This document shows positions 1-9,038 of a stretch of 64,000 nucleotides of DNA, piece by piece. The stretch's first letter is position 1. The number at the start of each line of letters is the position of its first letter. Position numbers and translations under genes: made by a program. Under the pieces are notes generated by a model. It saw nothing but the letters and a program-made list of their open reading frames with translations, was not told where the DNA came from and searched no databases. Origin of the DNA: Lunularia cruciata (lineage: Eukaryota > Streptophyta > Marchantiopsida > Lunulariales > Lunulariaceae); NCBI GenBank assembly GCA_948567375.1, contig OX419762.1, forward strand, positions 23,886,608 to 23,950,607, in the 5' to 3' direction.

Positions 1-1
1 T

Positions 2-157
2 GTGATAGGAATTGTAGATAAGAGTGGAGAATTAGTAGAATCGATAGAGGAGTTAGAAGTTGTGAAACCCAAGGACAAAGTAGTAGTGAGTGAAGTTACT
101 TCGAGATTGGAAACCGAGCGAGAAGTAGACATTGGATTGGAGTTAAAACAGATTTGA
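2..157 (+). CDS. C-terminal end of the LTR-encoded coiled-coil protein (partial)
   Basis: An open frame enters from the left edge and stops with TGA at 155-157. Its last 51 codons match the acidic C-terminal tail of the LTR gene in A1, B, S2, S3 and S4: a Glu-rich stretch, a VKPKDKVV-like patch, then EVDIGLE close to the stop. The stop falls about 105 nt before the TATA-like box, as in the other copies. Function is unknown. Only the tail is visible here, so intactness cannot be judged. Confidence 0.6.
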   Translation: MIGIVDKSGELVESIEELEVVKPKDKVVVSEVTSRLETEREVDIGLELKQI

Positions 158-262
158 GATTTGAAGAGACAAATATGAAGAGGTGCATTGTCATTTCGGA
201 TCTGCAGGTTTGTAGAGTCATAAGGAAGAGGTACCTTAACAAGATAACTGTCGATTGCTTCA

Positions 263-271
263 CTATTTAAG
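263..271 (+). promoter_or_regulatory. TATA-like box of LTR L0
   Basis: The sequence CTATTTAAG sits inside the conserved context TTCACTATTTAAGAGTGGCA. The same block occurs in S3 and, slightly changed, in A1, B, S4 and the ancient LTRs of D and S5. It lies about 110 nt after the LTR gene stop and about 670 bp before the LTR end, so it plausibly marks the U3/R boundary with transcription starting some 30 nt further on. No start-site data are available. Confidence 0.5.
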
Positions 272-938
272 AGTGGCATTTGCAGTCTTATGTTGTTCAA
301 TGCTCATTAATTTTGAGAATAGATAAAGCAAAGTGTTGTGAAGCAGTGCTCATTGCTTGAGCTTGATTTTGAGTGTCAGCTTTGCAATTGTGTTTGTGAG
401 TGTGTGGAGAAATTTGAAGTGCAAGTTAGAGTGCTTGTTGGATGTTGGATTCCGTAGCCTTGATCTTCATTCTGTGTGTTTGATCCTGAGTGAAGTGCAA
501 TCAAAGCAATGCCTTGATAGATCAAGAGGAATTGTAGTGTTGGTAGTATTTTGCATTTGTGAGTGCAGTGTGAAGTTGAAATGAAGCAATTTTGATTGAG
601 GAAGTTGTGCCTTCAGTGGAAGGGTAGAACACAATTCTGAGGAGAAGTTGTTTTACAATGAAATGCCATTTTTAGGAGAGCTTGAATCATCACAATCAAG
701 ATTGTTTGGAAAGAGTTGAAGGAGTTGTGATTAAGGAGTATGAATTCGTGACAAGACTGAGAATCAGTGCTTGTTACTTTCTTTAGGGTGTGGTTTCTAC
801 TTGAGAGATTAAAGATGCAACCAAGAAGAAATGAAACTGTTACTTTGCTTCATATTTAGACATTTCTGACTCGTATCACTGCAGGAACAAACTTTACTTA
901 CCTGATTACCGCAAAATGATATTTTTCGGGTTGTCACA

Positions 939-1899
939 TAGTTCAAATGCAAAAGAAGTCCCTTGTGGTACTTGGTTTTGCTAATTTCTTGAGCTTTTGT
1001 TTTTATTTTTAATACCTTTTGATAGACTTTGTGAGTGAATGAGAAGAATAAATAGCTTTAGTGTAGTTTTAGTGCATAGCTGGATTCTGGATGTTTGACT
1101 TATCCTTTTGACAAGTGCTAGACCTCATAGGTCAAAGACTGCTGAATCAAGCTTCTAAAGTTAAACCCTTTACTTCCAAACTTAGTCCTTTGACAATCCA
1201 ATGATCTTTCAAATGATAGTATAAATTTAAATGAGATGAGTGATACCTTATTAGAAAACCCCTTGAAATGAGCTTTCAAATGAGACCAACCATACAAGGT
1301 TTGGATTTGTGTATCAAGAGTAAAGGGGGAATGAAATTACCGTCATTAGGAGAGGATTCTACCATTGAGATTTAATAGGAGACATCCTTTGAGGCACCTA
1401 AACTCAGAGGTAAGCCTACTTGAAGGTCACATGGAACTTGAAGGTGGTATATACTGATATGGCATAGTAGAATGCTGACCTGGACCTTCAAAGAAAAAAG
1501 GAACATCCAAAGTATTGGGCAATTATGTGGCAAACAACAAAACGTTGGAGGGTGTAATGTGTGGAGTCCATGCTCAAACAAAGTGATTTTTATCTTGATT
1601 GTACCGGCTTGAGAAGGTCTTCTTAACAAGACTAAATAGGCAGATTTAAGAGCAGCACAGAAAATTGTGACTGAATTTATTCTGTACAAGCTTTTAAAGA
1701 AAAGAGGATTTTGAAGTTTACCTCCAAAGAAATAACCACAATGAAGGAGATTTCGGAAGTTGTAATAGAGAAATGTACAGAGAACACTTCAAATGCTGTA
1801 ACTTTGTATTAACAAGTCAAAATGAAATAGAAAATAAAGATTAAGTTGGAAGCTCCTCTAGAAGGGCTTTCTAACAAGACCACACATTTACAATTTGGA
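939..1899. other. AT-rich stretch with no recognised gene
   Basis: I see no coding frame that I can support and no clear repeat boundary. It lies between LTR L0 and an unidentified decayed coding stretch. It may be the leader and gag area of the old element D decayed beyond recognition, but nothing shows this directly. Confidence 0.4.
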
Positions 1900-2510
1900 G
1901 TTCCCTAGCAAACATTATGGGGAAATGAAGTTGGTGTGAAGAAGGAAATGTTGACCATCATGGTAGCACTTGAAACTGTGACGTAGGAGCAATTAAGAGG
2001 AGCAAATATTCAGATCTGAGAACTATCAGAACATGTCTTCAGAGCAAGGACCATTGAAGTTGGCATTTTGGATCCGGTTGCTATTGAGACCACAGGGAGA
2101 TCAAAGACTAGGAAAAGCACAAATGAGAATTGGACTGAAGGGAAATTTCCTACCTTGAGGGAGAGGTGGAACTACTGTGTAAACATTTGAAAACACTGAT
2201 AGATCAATGCATTGGTTAAACACATTCAATAGAAGAGCTCAAGCACTTAGAAAGATTAGAAATAAGTTATTTAACTTAGACACTAGAGGAAAGAAGTGGG
2301 AAGAGGTTGCGGTTGAGTTGTTTGACCAAATGTAGTTGAAGATAGTTGAGCTTAGAGAGAATTGAAGTAGGAACTAGTGAAATAAGCAGAGAAGTGAAAT
2401 CAGATTCTAGCAATCAAGAATGGACATATGAGTGTCTGGAAGCCTTGCAATCTAGAGATTTCAAAGGAGTGATTGAAAAAAATTCAAAAGAGTATGTCTA
2501 TTTGTTGTGG
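1900..2510 (+). pseudogene. Decayed coding stretch of unknown family
   Basis: Two plus-strand segments read like former protein despite stops and a shift. Around 2222-2340 a frame gives TFNRRAQALRKIRNKL, then a Lys/Glu-rich piece ending near VAVELFDQM. After a frame change, 2346-2500 gives an acidic, Ser-rich piece with WTYECLEALQSRDFKGVIE. The composition is helical and charged. I do not recognise the family. It could be the lost gag of element D, an accessory frame of another retroelement, or a host-gene fragment. Its position upstream of D's protease remnant makes a retroelement origin more likely. Confidence 0.3.
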
Positions 2511-3429
2511 TGTTGTTTGAGTTTCAAATTCATATTGGTTTAGTAATTTGAGTTTTGAGTGGCAACCTCTTCATAATCTTTGCAGTTGATGTGCCTTGTT
2601 GTTCAGTTCATGGAAGGTTAATAAATGAAAAAGCTTACATTGTCATTTTCTTACACTTTTCTGATTCAACTTTTTCTTATGTTCTTTTTGTTTCCAACAA
2701 AACATTTGCAGTAAGTATTGCTTTCTATTATGTGTGTTTGATCCTGAGTAGAACAAGAAACCATCTAAAATAAACACCATGATAGGACTGAAAAGTACTA
2801 TACTGTTGTCAATATGTTAGAATCAGGGACTTGACTTGCAAATTTGTAAAAACATCATTACTCAAAAGCTTTTTCTATAGTTTTGGAATATTTTTGTGAT
2901 TTGGAAACCAATTGCAGTCTTGGAGTAGGTTTGGAAATTAAATAAGTGGTTTCAGAAGGAAGATAGTACTTTTGGAGCTTGTTCAGCCAAGTGTATTCTA
3001 AGAAATAAATAGCTGTTGAACTGAATCATCACTTTTAGGGTTGCACTGGATTCAATATGAGTGTGAGTGAGTTTTATTTTTTGTTTTCCTATTATGTGCC
3101 TTTGTGTTATCATTAACTTTTTTGGGGAATAAAATTTGCCCAAGAAGTGAAAGAAGTAAAACTAGAGAACTATTTTGTGGTATTTTCACTTGTATCTTTA
3201 CATTTCTAATTGTATCCTTAAGGGAACAAATTTTTTCTTGTTGAAATACTAAAATTTATTGAAGTGTGTCATTGCATCTCTATTATTACCATACTCAAAA
3301 AAGAGCCAAATATAGCTTCAAATACATTACCACCAATGTGTTCTACTCAAAATATTCCTATTCAAAAGGATCATTGTCAAAAGGATGAGACTAAGATTGA
3401 GAAGAAACAAAGACAAGCTAGCACTTACG
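2511..3429. other. AT-rich stretch with no recognised gene
   Basis: Only short frames are present and none resembles the retroelement proteins nearby. The 3' third runs into the start of the degraded protease region of element D. I see no RNA gene, tandem array or clear LTR end here. Confidence 0.4.
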
Positions 3430-4729
3430 AGGGGTAACAATATGATATGATATAGTGGCAAATATGGCATCCACAAAGATGGATGTAACATTTATGAAAT
3501 TGTGGGAGGAAAAAAAATTATACAAGTGTCAATTAGCAATGGCTCTCAAGCAAGTACAAGAAAGAAGCAAGATAATTTCCCTACTCTTTATGAAATAGAG
3601 TTGAAATATTTGGGTTCACCAAAAGTAAAAGTAGAGATAGAAGGTTGTGTAATCAATTCAATTCTATAGACTCTAGGTCCAGATGCAATATAATGATAGA
3701 GTAGACTACTCATAAGCTTGGATATGTCATGTTTGAGCACACTCTTGGATCTTGAGATTCATAAGTCAGACTTGGAGAAGACATTTGGGATTGATGTCTA
3801 ACATCTTGACTACAATAGGTGGAGTACACTTTCAACTTAACTATATTGTTCTTCATCTTGTAACAAAGACTGGTTTTCCTCTTTTGATAAGGAGACCTTG
3901 GGTGTACGGAGCTTGACTGAATGTGGATTGGTATCATCACAAGCTCAAATTCCAAGAACTGGAAGCAATAGACCTGATGATGGTTATAGTGTGTTGAAAG
4001 AAAATCCCTCATCTTGGAGAAATACTTTCCTCAAAAGAAGAAGATATGGAAGATTCTTTGGAGGAAGACATTGTCAATTACCTAGAGTGTTACAAACAAA
4101 AAGAAAAAGAAAGGTATGACAACTCCAAAGAACAAAAGGAGCATTTAGTCTTGTTGGTAATAAGATGTAAGTCATTTAGAGTGGAATTGTCAACCCAAAT
4201 GACTGTCAAGAAGTGATTATAGCTGAAGGAAAAATACTAAAAATATCCAAGCAAATCTCTTTGAATGAGTTCAAAAAATATGTTACATTATTTTAAGAGT
4301 ATCCTGATATTTTCACTTGGAATTCCTGGGCAGTTTGGTGAGTATTGGATTGACTTGTAGGAACGTATAGTTCCAATTTATCAAAGGAAATATTGACTCA
4401 ATCCAAAATACTCACTATTAGTGAAGGATGGCATAGATGAGTAGCTTTGGGTTGGTATCATTTTTCCTACACTCAATAATCAACGTGTTTCTCTGATTGT
4501 AGTTTTACCAAAGAAGAAGACTAGGAAGATAAAAGTGTCTCAAGACTTTTCAAATTTGAATGCATCTATGAAGATCATCATTTGCTACCATTCACAAGTG
4601 TCATTTTAAATTAGGTTGTAGGACATGCCTATTATAGTTTCTTGAAAATGGGTTCTCAAGGTACCACCAAGTCTCCATTAAGGAGGAAGATAGGAAGATA
4701 GGAGTAAGACTACCTTATCTATGGATTGG
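3430..4729 (+). pseudogene. pol: Element D pol, left part: gag-PR linker, protease and start of RT
   Basis: Reading through many stops, plus-strand frames align with the family A polyprotein in A1 and B. Around 3430-3600 there is a gag-protease linker (YDIVANMAS, then KLYKCQLAMALKQVQ). Around 3800-3990 comes the protease body (ILTTIGGVHFQLNYIVL, then PWVYGA and NVDWYHHKLKFQE). From about 4290 the RT N-terminus follows (EYPDIFTW, LNPKYSLLVKDGIDE, VVLPKKKTRK). The frame ends abruptly at 4729 after a TTLSMDW-like sequence. Its continuation (YAYKKMPFGL) is at 51803, beyond solo LTR S1. So this is half of one old plus-strand element, far more decayed than its guests. Confidence 0.75.
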
Positions 4730-5106
4730 TGTGACAACCCAGCAAGTATCACTTTTGTGATAATCAGTAAGTAAAATCTTGTTCATGCAAAGATATGAGT
4801 CAGAAATAGTTAAACATGAAGCAAATAGTAATAATGGAGTTCTTCTTGAGTTCATCTTTAATCTCTTAGGTAGGAACCACACCTAAAAGAGAGTAAAAAG
4901 CACTGATTATAGTCTTGTTACAAATTACACTCATAATCACAATAATCTCCAATCTTTTCAAACCAACTTCAATTGTGATGATTCAAATTCTCCCAAAGAT
5001 GGCTACTTCACTAGAAAATGACTTTGCCTAAGAAATATGTTTTACTCCTCCACTAAAGGCACAACTTCCTTGATCAAAATTGCTTCACATCAAACTCATG
5101 ATGTAG

Positions 5107-5328
5107 TCACAAATGCAGAGTACCACCAACACTACAATTCCTCTTAGATCTGTCAAGGCATTGCTTTGATTGCACTCCAATCACAAATGTAGAATACTAC
5201 CAACATTACAATTCCTCTAAGATCTATCAAGGTATTGCTTTGATTGCACTTCAGTCACAAATGTAGAATACTACCAACACTACAATTCCTCACTAATCTA
5301 TCAAGGCATTGCTTTGATTGCACTTCAC
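5107..5328. repeat. 74-bp unit repeated three times in tandem in S1
   Basis: Three near-identical units begin TCACAAATG at 5107, 5181 and 5255. Each runs through ACTACAATTCCTC and ends near GATTGCACT. Other A LTRs (A1, B, S2, S4) carry this block once. It lies in the R-U5 part, so the expansion happened in S1 or its parent. Confidence 0.85.
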
Positions 5329-5543
5329 TTAGGATCAAACACACAAAATGAAGATCAAGGCTACGGAATCCAACATCCAACAAGCACACTGACTTGAACT
5401 TCAAAATTCTCTACACACTCACAAATATACATACAAACTTGATACTCAAAATTAAGCTCAAGCGATGAGCACTGAGATCAACAATTTGCTTTATCTATCT
5501 TCAAAACTTATGAATATTGAACAAAATTTTGTTGTGCATGCCT

Positions 5544-5555
5544 CCTTTAAATAAG
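5544..5555 (-). promoter_or_regulatory. TATA-like box of solo LTR S1
   Basis: On the minus strand this reads CTTATTTAAAGG, at the same place as the CTATTTAAG box in other A LTRs, about 0.8 kb from the GGGTTGTCACA end. Confidence 0.4.
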
Positions 5556-5722
5556 TAGAGTATTGATAGTTACTAACAACTAGACCATTCCCTAAAAACT
5601 TTACCAACCTACAGATCCAAAATGCCTCTTCACCTCTTCATATCTGCCTCTTCAAATCTCAAACCTATAACTAGTCCGATCAGATGTCAACCTCAACTTT
5701 AGCTTCCAAACTCAATGTTCTT

Positions 5723-5827
5723 TGTCGTGCGTATATACATTGCTACACAACATACATCGCTGTCAACATCATACACTATAGGAGCACAGCTCACACATAA
5801 GTCATACATAGACTCTAAAGTGCCACA
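5723..5827 (-). repeat. 105-bp direct repeat, copy 1, at the left end of C
   Basis: This block runs from TGTCGTGCGTATATACATTG to AAAGTGCCACA and is nearly identical to 6281-6385, in the same orientation. It abuts the S1/C junction. The block between the two copies (5828-6280) matches 44.85-45.28 kb at the other end of C. Confidence 0.85.
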
Positions 5828-6280
5828 ATAATCAGATTGTTTATCGCTCTCAACTCAACTCAACTCAGATCAGTACTTGATCTGTCACTCTATAAACAAC
5901 CAACAATTGGGCATTGATTACAGTCAAGCCACACCCACTCAAGCATAGAGAATCCAAGTGATGCTCACCGGCCTCTGTCCACCATAGACAGGAACTCAAA
6001 GGCTCAACATCAGAGAAGTGAGCTCTCTAGAGCTGCACTTTGAAAGTATACCCCCTAGACTCAAGCTAGGATTGAACCCTAACGGTCCCATTGATGGCAC
6101 ACTCAATGGTGCAAACGATGCAAAGTGACAGTGGGCCCTACCGTGAAGTCAGTACCCCAAACACAAAATTTGACCGTCGGAAAGTAGTCTTTGAGAAACT
6201 GCTGAAATTACTCTAACTACTATCACTAGAACTCCAGTGTCCGAGCAATCTAGATGCGACACTACAAATGACATGACAGT
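5828..6280 (-). repeat. Terminal repeat of C (3' end copy)
   Basis: About 450 bp here align with 44.85-45.28 kb through shared stretches such as CAAGCCACACCCACTCAAGC, CAACATCAGAGAAGTGAGCTC and ACTATCACTAGAACTC. On the minus strand it begins TGTCATGTCATTTG at 6278. It is the best candidate for the bulk of the C LTR. The true LTR ends remain uncertain because of the flanking 105-bp copies. Confidence 0.7.
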
Positions 6281-6385
6281 TGTCATGCGTATATACATTG
6301 CTACAAAACATACATCACTGTCAACATCATACACTATAGAAGCACAACTCACACATAAGCCATACATAGATTCTAAAGTGCCACA
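6281..6385 (-). repeat. 105-bp direct repeat, copy 2, next to a purine-rich stretch
   Basis: Second copy of the block at 5723-5827. Its right end (TGTGGCACTTTAG on the minus strand) is preceded by AGGGGGCAAT, which could be C's polypurine tract. If so, the 3' LTR would begin here rather than at 6278. Confidence 0.7.
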
Positions 6386-6559
6386 ATTGCCCCCTAGCTG
6401 GCGGTTAGGTCCCTCTAACTCCAAATAGCCATCTACTCTAAGTATATGGTATACCCTATAATGGGCAAAGATCAAGAGGCCAGGTGCTATGGAGCCCCAT
6501 CGTAAGTCATCTGTCTGCAATCTATACCATATAAAGAATGAACTAGCTATAGCTCAAAT

Positions 6560-6694
6560 ACATCTAGGACATAACCACTATCCCTTAGGAACCACCGTAA
6601 GAGGAGGAGTCATACATGCCATATGCCATCCTCTCGAACAGCTATCACACACTAACATAGTAGCAGCTCCACCAGAAGAGCTACATAACATACA
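6560..6694 (-). pseudogene. PHD finger at the C-terminus of the C polyprotein
   Basis: On the minus strand a compact zinc-finger pattern is complete: CMLC, an 11-residue gap, CDSC, then GWHMAC (the His and fifth Cys), and after 13 residues W-L-C-P-R-C. This is the Cys4-His-Cys3 order of a PHD finger, including the Trp two residues before the last Cys pair. PHD fingers typically read histone H3 tails, especially lysine 4. It follows the integrase C-terminal segment (GPY/F-like, around FHLGNYVYL) after a Cys-His-Leu linker. A TAG at 6578-6580 interrupts the finger just before the last Trp, so this copy is dead. In a live element it could steer integration towards or away from particular chromatin. 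Confidence 0.8.
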
Positions 6695-7860
6695 CCTCAA
6701 GCTTGCATGTACCAATGCCAAGCTTGGGTCCATAGTACCATCAATTTTTAGGAGGTGGCATGGGTCACAATTGTGCACATGATCTTTCCAAACAACATCA
6801 TCATGTCCTTCTAACACAAGGACTCCATATGGCAAAACCTCACGCACTCTCAAGATAGTGTGGCATGTCAAAACATCAAGTGTTGTTGGTGTTGTCTGCT
6901 GTAGATATACATAATTGCCTAGATGAAATTGATGGATCAAGGGTCTTTAACCTCCTCCTCGAATGATAGCATAGCGTAAAGTATCCTCTGCTGAGCAATC
7001 ACCAAGTTCTCAAAGGCCATCGGCATCACTCTCCAAAAGATCTTTGTCCGCTAAGAACATGCACTAATCTATACATCGGGATCATCCAAGTCCAAAACTA
7101 TAATAGCATCTCGACAAATGGCTATAGGTAAATCAGGATCTTGTCCATAGAGTAGAAAGTACGGAGAGAAGGATGCTAAGGAGGCTTGCAGGTGAACCGA
7201 TAGCCCATGGCCAACCAAGGTAACTAGAGATCCCAATCTCCCAAGTGGCCTCTCTGCAAACCATACTTTTGCAATCCTCTCTTCACCGTCTGAACCACTC
7301 TTTCTGCTAAGCCATCAGCCCGAGGGTGATCTTGGGATGTAGTACGATGATCAATCAAAGCTTTGTCACACAAGACTTGAAACTCTCCCAAGAACTCTAT
7401 ACCCTGATCAGTCAAAACCTCAGCTGGTGCCCCAAAATGACTAAGAACTCGATCCAAGAACGAGTAAGTTGTCCCTTCACTAGACTTGTCAGGAAGTGCC
7501 ACCAACTCAATCCACTTGGAGAAGTGCTCCACCATCACCAAAACATACTGATGATATCTCACAGTCAGCGATAAAGGTCCAACAAAGTCCAAACTCCAAT
7601 GGTAACCCAATCCCATGATAGGTAATGGGTATAATTGTGGCATAGGAGCATTGAATGATGCTCTAACTCGGTCACAAACCACACATCTGGCAACAAACTA
7701 CTGTACCTCGTTCTGCATACTGTACCACCAATAATGACTCTGGAGTAAGCTACATGTACGCTTTACTCCAAAATGTCCTAGCTCCTCATGAGCATGACGA
7801 ACTAACTGTGGTCTCTGTGCTAGAAGTGGTACTACTCACACTCTACCATCCTCCCATACA
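6695..7860 (-). pseudogene. pol: Integrase of element C
   Basis: The HHCC zinc-binding region lies near 7690-7830 (HAHEELGHFG, then CVVCDR). The catalytic core at 7224-7682 is one open frame of 152 codons: first Asp in SLDFVGPL, second in VLTDQGIEFL, Glu in ADGLAERVVQTVKR. A decayed segment joins it to a C-terminal domain from about 6940 (FHLGNYVYLQQ, then LRVREVLPYGVLVLEG), which resembles the GPY/F module of Ty3/gypsy integrases. Just after this comes the PHD finger. The core keeps all three catalytic acids, but stops and frame changes downstream break the chain. Confidence 0.85.
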
Positions 7861-8037
7861 TGCAAAAGGTGTCTGCCTTCCAATCTAAACCGTCTAGCTT
7901 GCTGAAGAACACGGTCGCTCTCCTTGGCCCCAACTGTGCCACCCACAACACCAGTGCAAAGATAGTCCATCACTAAGACATCATCATGAATGTCTCGCTG
8001 AACTATACCAATATCTTCAATCTCTGGATCTGTGACC

Positions 8038-8235
8038 TCAATTAATCCTCCTATCCTCCGTTGAGAGAGATACCACCAAAGCCTTTGAAAATATACACAG
8101 AAAGGCCAATGCATGCCAACCTAGCACCATCTCCTCATCTGTCTCACCATGCCAACATACTCCGGTCTGATCCTGCTGGTTGGGACATGGGTGTCTACTC
8201 AACCCATCTGCATCACGGTTCACCACTCCAGGTCT
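8038..8235 (-). pseudogene. pol: RNase H C-terminal end of element C (second half of split gene)
   Basis: Directly next to the A1 insertion the minus strand reads HRPGVVNRDADGLSRHP, the typical end of a Ty3/gypsy RNase H domain. Its upstream half is at 36122-36640, on the other side of A1. With A1 and one copy of the 5-bp duplication removed, the frame runs DFMVVHRPGVV without a break. After this segment the protein continues into the linker before the integrase zinc finger. Confidence 0.85.
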
Positions 8236-8912
8236 ATGAATGTGACAACCCGGCAAATATCACTTTTGTGGTAATCGGGTAAGTAAAGTTTGTTCCTGCA
8301 GAGATACGATTCAAAATTGGTCAAATACAAAGTCCAATAGTTACTTGGAGTTCTTTGTGATTTCTTCTTTCATCTCTCAGGTAGAAACTACACCCAAAAG
8401 AGAGTAACAAGATCACAAGCTTGACAACTTGTCACGAATACACACACACATAATCACAACATAGCAAATTCTGTCCAAACAACTCTTGATTGTGATGATT
8501 TAGATTCTCCCAAAGACGGCACTTCATTGCAAAGAACGATTTTACCTCACAATTGTGTTCCACCCCTCCACTGAAGGCACAACTTCCTTGATCGAAATTG
8601 CTTCACATCAACTTCATGCTGCACTCACAAATGCAGAATACTACCAACACTACAATCCTTCTCAGACTTGTCAAGGCATTGCTCTGATGCAGTTCACTCA
8701 AGATCAAACACACTGAATGAAGATCAAGGCTGCAGAATCCAACATCCATAGACACACTGACTTGCTCTTCAGAATTCTCCACACACTCACAAACACAAAC
8801 ACGGAATTGACAATCGGAATTAAGCTCAAGCGACGAGCACTAAAAACAGCAGTTTGCTTTATCTATCTTCAAAAATATGAATACTGAACAACATAGTACT
8901 ACAAATGCTCCC

Positions 8913-8920
8913 CTTAAATA
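8913..8920 (-). promoter_or_regulatory. TATA-like box of A1 3' LTR
   Basis: The minus strand reads TATTTAAG in the context CAGTATTTAAGGGGAGCAT, equivalent to the CTATTTAAG box of L0 and S3. It is about 119 nt beyond the stop of the LTR gene. Confidence 0.45.
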
Positions 8921-9038
8921 CTGAAGCAAACAGTAGTTCCCAACTAATGCACCGCTTCCTAACATCTCTTCCTACCTGCAGATCCAAACTGACAATCCAT
9001 CTCTTCATATCTACCTCTTCCTATCTCAAAATTGATAC

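Larger units (their letters stand above)
1..938 (+). mobile_element. L0: 3' part of an A-family LTR, cut by window start
   Basis: This is the promoter-proximal and U5 end of a giant LTR of family A. The last bases read GGGTTGTCACA, the same 3' end found in solo LTRs S3 and S4, whose limits are fixed by target duplications. It holds the tail of the LTR gene, a TATA-like box and about 670 bp of R-U5 sequence. No primer-binding site follows position 938, so it is either a solo LTR or the 3' LTR of an element lying left of the window. Its other end and its target duplication cannot be seen. Confidence 0.8.

Noticed and set aside
5723-6385. Stand-alone TRIM (terminal-repeat miniature element) with 105-bp LTRs
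   Set aside because: The flanks do not form a duplication (TTCTT versus ATTGC), and the enclosed 450 bp match the other end of element C, so it is better read as C's terminal region.
6489-6782. Plus-strand frame of 97 codons across the PHD region
   Set aside because: It is antisense to the PHD finger and integrase end, which show conserved zinc ligands on the minus strand.
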